A DNA stretch of 64,000 nt from Echinometra lucunter (Eukaryota > Echinodermata > Echinoidea > Camarodonta > Echinometridae), in NCBI GenBank assembly GCA_029962745.1, contig CM057165.1, forward strand, positions 7,464,978 through 7,528,977. The letters are read 5' to 3'. A program made the position numbers and the translations under genes. The number at the start of each line of letters is the position of its first letter. Positions within the stretch are counted from its first letter, which is position 1. The notes beneath the pieces are model-generated. The model worked only from the letters and a program-made list of their open reading frames with translations. It was not told where the DNA came from and searched no databases. This document shows positions 57,751 to 64,000 of this stretch, piece by piece.

Positions 57751-59682
57751 TGCCTATGGTACATCTTGCCTAAAGCCCTATTTCATATTAGGATAAAGGA
57801 AGAGAATTTGGGAATTTGTGCAATCTTATATATAAAGTACTAAATCACAAGTGGAACATGGTGCAATGTACTATCTGAAATATATATTTTGACTTATTAG
57901 CAACCTTCGCCTCCCTTTCCTAACTAAAACAAAACAACAAAACCAACTTTGGGGCATTGCGGGAAGCAATAGAGAAATTATGAAAAAACATATATATTCT
58001 TGATTTCAATAAAATATCATTATTGGGACATTGGTTTTATCTGTCTCAGGCACTGGTCTCTATCACTGATCTATTTTAGAAGCATGAATACTTTTGCATA
58101 TTAAAGTTGGGCCATTTTATACAATGGTTATGAGCTTTAACAGTTAATGAAAGTTTGCAGATTACAAAGTAACAGCTTAATGGTAAGAAAAACTGGTGAT
58201 CTTCACTACATGTAGAAAGCATTGACACACTAGAAATACAGAAGACTATAATAGGTGGTCTGTCATCATGACTTAATAATGTACTGCAACTGTATTATAG
58301 GGAAAAGTATATCACTGATGTTAAGAGAGAGGGATGATGGGGGAGGCCAGATCTGTGAAAAAAATCTGCTGTCTTCGTGGGGTTTGTAAGGCATAATTTT
58401 TTTCACTCTATCAAGCATTGCTTCTGGGATATTGACTAGTTTTTATAGATCATTGTTCATACTTCGATGCAGTTTTGCTGCTATACTTTTCTATGAATTC
58501 TGTTATGCTTGCTCGGCTCTGTTCCACTTTCTGGTGCCATAGCCATTGGTAATAATGGTGATGGGTTTCATTGGGCAACTCCAAACTAGAATATGATATT
58601 CATGCATGAAATCATCTTGTTATATTATCAGAGGAGATCATGACTTTGTTGTTTCTTGATATTTGATGATAAAGTTAAAATGTATTCTTTCCTGACATTG
58701 CAACTAAGATTTCACTCTTTGACATTTCATATTGCTATAACCTATTATATTGCTAGTTTTAATTACACTATGCTTTTATGGCAAATCACAAAATGCATGG
58801 ATGTTCGTAAGATTCTAGAATTATCAGATTCTAAGATTTCATAATCGGCTGAAATTTATGCAGGACTATCGAATTTTTCGAAATCACATTAAGAAACAAT
58901 CCATTTCAATCAATGACAACATGTGTGCTACCGTTAATGCTCCAAACATTGCACTTCAAAATTCTACTTCTCTTCCCTTGCACAAAATGCAATGCTATGC
59001 AGTTTGAAACTTTTCACTGATGAACAGTCATTAAATTATTTAAGGGTATTAGGTATTAACACTTACAGTTCCGATAGCACGCATATGTGCCCAAGAGACT
59101 TTACATTTTTAATCGACCATTACTCCACTTAGAAAAATGGATGTGGTCATGAAAATATGTCAAGGTTTAGAGGATAAATATGGTATTTAAAATATCTATC
59201 AGTCACTATATGCTACCATAGGATATTATTTAGAAATCTGCAGATTTTGGAAAGGATCCATTCTTATTTTAGCATAAAACAATAGCAAACAAATGAGAAA
59301 TGAAAACGGAAAGGTCAAGAGGGAAGCTCATTTCTATTTCCAAATAATTTTCATGCAAGACAAGTTCATGATTTGGTAGAATTTGGGAACAAGCAAAACC
59401 CCCTTGGCACCGTAAGAGTTAACAAGATGGACAATTTTTTGATGTGTAAATGCAAAAAAGTGACTCTGGAGAAGGGACTGAATAATTTTTGCAAATTTTC
59501 ATGCAGGCTTCAGATTTAACACCATATTGAAGCCACATCTGTATGTAACACTGCTTTAATGTTCTTTTTACACCTTACACCTTTTCTAGACCAAGCTTCT
59601 AGCTTCTAGTAAAACCAGGTGCATCTTGACACCTAATTTTATCATGTCATGTCTACACCTAACATCCTTTCTAGAACAAGCC

Positions 59683-60182
59683 NNNNNNNNNNNNNNNNNN
59701 NNNNNNNNNNNNNNNNNNNNNNNNNNNNNNNNNNNNNNNNNNNNNNNNNNNNNNNNNNNNNNNNNNNNNNNNNNNNNNNNNNNNNNNNNNNNNNNNNNNN
59801 NNNNNNNNNNNNNNNNNNNNNNNNNNNNNNNNNNNNNNNNNNNNNNNNNNNNNNNNNNNNNNNNNNNNNNNNNNNNNNNNNNNNNNNNNNNNNNNNNNNN
59901 NNNNNNNNNNNNNNNNNNNNNNNNNNNNNNNNNNNNNNNNNNNNNNNNNNNNNNNNNNNNNNNNNNNNNNNNNNNNNNNNNNNNNNNNNNNNNNNNNNNN
60001 NNNNNNNNNNNNNNNNNNNNNNNNNNNNNNNNNNNNNNNNNNNNNNNNNNNNNNNNNNNNNNNNNNNNNNNNNNNNNNNNNNNNNNNNNNNNNNNNNNNN
60101 NNNNNNNNNNNNNNNNNNNNNNNNNNNNNNNNNNNNNNNNNNNNNNNNNNNNNNNNNNNNNNNNNNNNNNNNNNNNNNNNNN
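59683..60182. other. assembly gap (500 N)
   Basis: Exactly 500 N, probably a default gap length, so the true size is unknown. The left flank has a duplicated CACCTAA...TTTCTAGA(C/A)CAAGC phrase (about 59572-59595 and 59655-59682), indicating a tandem repeat that may have blocked assembly. All long frames spanning it are artefacts. Confidence 0.98.
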
Positions 60183-61480
60183 CACACCAATCAATCTATA
60201 CTACATTGCATTATCATATCATACACTTGAAATCACTAAAAGCTTATATTCATAGATTCGAAGTTATCATATATGCACATATTTTTTCCACATTTAGGAG
60301 GCAAGCATAAAATAGATATCTACTTCATGTTGAAACACAAGAGATTACCGATTAAATCATCTGGAAAAACTGCTCATTTCAAAAAGAAAACTTCTGTATA
60401 ATTTTTTAGTTGGCAATCATATTTTCTTGTTAATCAAGCCTGAAAATCAATTTGCAAAGTAAATAGAACTCGCACCACAATTTACAGAAGTGACTTGGAA
60501 TTTTTCACATGAGAACAAGTTGGTCTGAATCTGATCTTTAATACAATGTGAAATAATCTAGAATTGAAATTTACCAATCAACTTGTATCAATATAAAAAA
60601 AAAGTATGAACCCACAGATACATATAACATTGACACTGAAAACTAATCTACGTACATGGCATAAGAATGAGCCATGTCTTGGTGTGTATTTAGTACCGTC
60701 AACACTTAATACAAGTAGTTTACCAGCATTGCATAGATTAACATATTCTGTTCTAAGCAAAGATAAAGAAATTTTGAGAAAAGAATAAAAGGTATAAAAT
60801 CAATTGCAAAATAATCTAAACGAAATAGAAAAAAATGAGGAAGTGGAAAATTTGCAGAAGCTGCCTGCTTACTGCTGAAAAAAATATGAGAAATAAGGAA
60901 AAGAAAGTGTGCATGAAATGTCAGGAGAAGCAAAGGATAGGAACAAAATGGAAGAAAAAACTGCAAAGTTTATGAACACAGCAAGGATGCAGTAGGAAGT
61001 AGTAAGGGCATAAACGTAGCAGGAGTGCAAGCTGAGTGCTTTGGTCACATGACAAATAATCATTGTGATGTGGTCTTTATTACCTTCTGGGCAGCCAGTA
61101 TTGAACTATTCAGGTGAATGAATGAAGACAAACGGTGTTGGATGATAAAACCAAACATATCAAACAAAATATAGGAAAGCAAAATAAAATAGAGACAAAG
61201 ATTATATGCACAGTTTTGGTAAGGACATATATGTACTTGTATATTTCATCTAATCATTTACTGATGTAGTAAGATCTTTCTTAGAAATCAAAAAGTAGTT
61301 AAAATCACAAATGTGATCTGATTGGTGAAGGTCTCGAAAGGCCTCTATAGGTCTCTATGGTATCAGATGTACTATACGTACATTTTGAAAAGAAAATTTA
61401 AGTTGTGCCTATTCTATTGAAGCTGGAAGTGTAACATCGATGATTCTTTTTAAAAAATACACATGTACATGTATTTGAAT

Positions 61481-61630
61481 GGAATCCAGGGAGCTGTTTC
61501 ATGAAATCGTCATAAGTCTAACTTCTCGGTCATCCCATAGAAACGTGTGTTGAAGAGTTAACACACGTTTCAATGGGATGTCCATGAACTTAGACTTATG
61601 ACGGTTTCACGAAACGCAGCCCAGTATTCC
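61481..61630. repeat. MITE-like element
   Basis: Ends GGAATCCAGGGAGCTGTTTC (then ATGAAATCGTCATAAGTCTAA) and, inverted, TTAGACTTATGACGGTTTCA (then CGAAACGCAGCCCAGTATTCC). A perfect inner hairpin AAACGTGTGTT...AACACACGTTT sits at the centre. Confidence 0.85.
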
Positions 61631-62423
61631 ATAAGGAAACTGTTTCCAAGAGTTTCCACTATCCTTTTCAATACTGTGCAGCAGTTCAAAAATTGGAAAG
61701 AAAAAATGTACACTGGCAATGTATGGTAAAAAATGATGCCAAGAATGGAATGAGACTGGATGAAAATGTGTGCATGCTTTGCCCTATTAATTGAAATTTT
61801 CTGATCTTTGTATTCTCTATGGTCTAAAATTCCTGGTTTTTTGTATGAAATGAAGGGGCCAACATCGATATTTGCTTGTAAGTTTATGTAGCAGTAGGAA
61901 GAATATTTTGCATGGCTTTCACTTTTTTAAGAACAGGTAGTCATGGATAAGGAGAGCAGTAGAGGTAGCCCTGGAAAATATCTGTCAATAGAGGGCTCTA
62001 TTCTAAAATGGCAAGGGAGATTATCTGCGAGCATATTATGCTGTCGTCTTTCAATTTGTATTGAGTGGACAAATGATAAATATAATAAACTGCACTAAGT
62101 GAATACTGTGAAGTCAAAAGCTACCAATTCAATTCTGGAATTGTATTGCTATAAACATAATATGCCCAGAAGCTTGCATGATAAATAATGTTTTCATTAT
62201 TTTTTAGAATGAGAATATTCTAAATAACTTTGAAGTGTTCGGAAGGAATTTAAAACTTAGGGAGGAATGGACAGGGTGTAGATATGACTTTGGATACCTA
62301 TGGGTGCTAGTTACATGCTCCTGTGGGAGGTGGGGGGGGGGGGGGGGGAGAGAAAGAAGAGTGGACTCGGCCAAGAAATAGGGCTGGATAATTTGATGCC
62401 ATCATGCAAAGGTCTATTTTCAG

Positions 62424-62640
62424 GTCATAATCCTAACTCTGCCAAATTGAGTAACTATATCCTTGCTGAAAAAATGGACCAAGGTTACCAAAATAATTGC
62501 ATCATGATAATTGACTATTTTCGAAAAGTCAGAGAAAATTATGAACTAGATGGGGAAACCGAGAGGCGTGCTTTAAAACAGCCATTTGTTGATGAGGGGG
62601 CTGAGAGGGAATATGTTTGGCAGTGCATTTATAATGGCAG
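62424..62640 (+). CDS. weak orphan exon candidate
   Basis: 217 nt bounded by CTATTTTCAG and GTAAAG, open in one frame (phase 2-base entry and 2-base exit). It encodes HNPNSAKLSNYILAEKMDQG ... DYFRKVRENYELDGETERRA ... AEREYVWQCIYNGR. It is charged and protein-like but AT-rich and not recognised. No neighbouring exon found; a chance open frame is quite possible. Confidence 0.15.
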
Positions 62641-64000
62641 GTAAAGGAATAATGAAGAGGATAATGTAAATATATGAAAATCGCAAAAATATATTGCATG
62701 AAATAAATCATCAGATATAATCGTAAATACAATGAAAAGCACATCTTCTGGAAGGACAGGTATCCTTTATAACTTTTTAACCATTCCTTTATACTCCTTT
62801 AAAATGCATTTGAAACCAGTGAAATACGAGCAATATTCTATGTCTTCGCACAGATTTTTGATATCTGAAGCTCTGTGAGCACATCTATTCCCCCCCCTGC
62901 CCCCCAAAATCACTCCCTCAATGCAAAAGATGTACTTTTCCGTAATAATAACATTAATATTGCATCAAATCATTTGCATTAATAATAAAAATATCAAGAA
63001 TAAGGCTGCATATTAGGAAAGATAAAAAGAAAAATGACTTTTTTTTCAAATGTACACTTTTCACCAAAATGCTTCCGATTTGACCAACAGAAATGCTGAT
63101 ATCGATGCTTGTTTCAATCTAAATTTTCATAGCAAACATGCTAATAAAACAATATTTACATCACTTTTCCAAATATCCTTCCTTGTAAGGCAATTTTTGG
63201 AGCATAATAAATCCCAAAGCAGTATACATGTACTTATATTCAAATGTAACAAATATTTGGCCCAATACAGAAGAAAAATACTAAACAAAAATTTTCAAAA
63301 AAGTGAAAATGGAAGAAGTGAAAAAGTGAAATATAAAAGTGAAGATGATAGAAAACATGGAAAGGAAAGTATGCAAAGAAATAAACAGAGAAAGAGCAAG
63401 AGAGAGAGAGAGACTGAAAGAGAAAGAAACAGAAAAAAGACGGTGGAAATTAAGGAAGAAAAAGAGAACTATAGAGAGAGTGAGGGAGAGATTAGAATAT
63501 GGCCAGGAACAATTAAATATTAAAACTATGAAGCCTTAGAGTAAAGATTACATCCCAAATGAAATTAAAATTTGGTAGTAATTCTGAATTGAAAAAATTA
63601 CTTTTAAATTTGTTCTTTCACAAACATGAGACAAATTTTCTTCTTTTGGATCAATAAGGACGGTTTCAGTCACATTGGCAGTTTCCGCTCCTGATTCTCA
63701 AGTAAAAATTTGGCAGGTTCGTTAGATATTCTTGATTCATTAGCTGCATATACTTTTTTCACTTCTGAATAAAAACAACCTAAATAGAAAAGTTAAAGAA
63801 AATGTTCAACTCATTTTACAGAGAGAGTTCATTGTTCATTTTACAGTAATTCCAATATAATGATTTGATTTCAAAATAGAGCATAGGAAAGATACAAAAA
63901 TATGAACCCACTGCTTAAAATTGTAAAGGAAAGGATCTTCTGACATGTTGATCTTACCTTTGGAATGCATCCACATTTTCTGCATAGATTCAGATGAATT

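Larger units (their letters stand above)
56881..64000. other. downstream region, no gene supported
   Basis: AT-rich sequence with a minisatellite (57259-57750), the assembly gap, a MITE (61481-61630), a poly-G run (about 62332-62349) and an AG-rich tract (about 63385-63490). There is a possible orphan exon at 62424-62640. Frames such as 63050-63523 are Lys/Arg/Glu-rich translations of purine-rich repeats. Confidence 0.6.

Noticed and set aside
59586..60255. Long frames full of X
   Set aside because: Span the 500-N gap; meaningless.
63050..63539. 157-aa and 66-aa Lys/Arg/Glu-rich frames
   Set aside because: Purine-rich AG repeat; no motif, no splice context, weak start.
1..64000. CRISPR arrays, operons, tRNA or rRNA genes
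   Set aside because: Eukaryotic intron-rich locus. The tandem repeats are minisatellites, and the only tRNA-like sequences are SINE heads.

Overview
This is a eukaryotic genomic window: AT-rich, intron-dense, with GT-AG introns, microsatellites, many short inverted-repeat elements and a 500-N assembly gap (59683-60182). The very frequent TACATGTA-type words and the repeat style suggest a marine invertebrate, most likely a non-vertebrate deuterostome such as an echinoderm. That is an inference from composition and I cannot verify it here.

One gene dominates. On the + strand, 5030-56767 carries the 3' two-thirds of a voltage-gated calcium channel alpha1 subunit of the Cav2 (N/P/Q/R-like) class. 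The window enters the gene at the end of segment IIS5. It then contains the domain II pore loop and IIS6, a short II-III loop, all of domains III and IV, the EF-hand, the pre-IQ/IQ calmodulin-binding region and a probable short C-terminus with stop codon and poly(A) signal. I resolve 23 constitutive or near-constitutive exons whose phases all match (about 940 residues), plus two weaker 3' exons and several candidate alternative exons. Domain I, the AID (beta-subunit site) and IIS1-S5 lie upstream of the window. Three of the four pore glutamates are visible (TGEDW, TGEGW, TGEAW), so this is a high-voltage-activated channel. Motifs such as RPMVPYS before IIIS1 and ALPWVCLL in IVS5 point to Cav2 rather than Cav1.

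The most notable structure is alternative splicing. Two tandem 92-nt exons (42790-42881 and 43757-43848) encode alternative IVS5-pore linkers. They share phase and length, and using both would break the frame. A clean 21-nt in-frame microexon (19307-19327) sits at the IIIS3-S4 junction. Weaker candidates sit in the IVS3-S4 intron (3 nt at 35553; 33 nt at 38346). A 174-nt in-frame cysteine-rich cassette (12746-12919) lies in the long intron that splits the II-III loop.

The introns hold an apparently intact mariner transposon (29656-30945, transposase on the - strand, 349 aa, DD34D, TIRs and TA duplication), at least eleven foldback/MITE-like elements, a tRNA-derived SINE family (two copies), several minisatellites (units about 75-200 bp) and triplet and dinucleotide repeats. 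The first 5 kb is upstream intron. The last 7 kb (after about 56.9 kb) has no gene I can support, only repeats, the gap and one weak orphan exon candidate.
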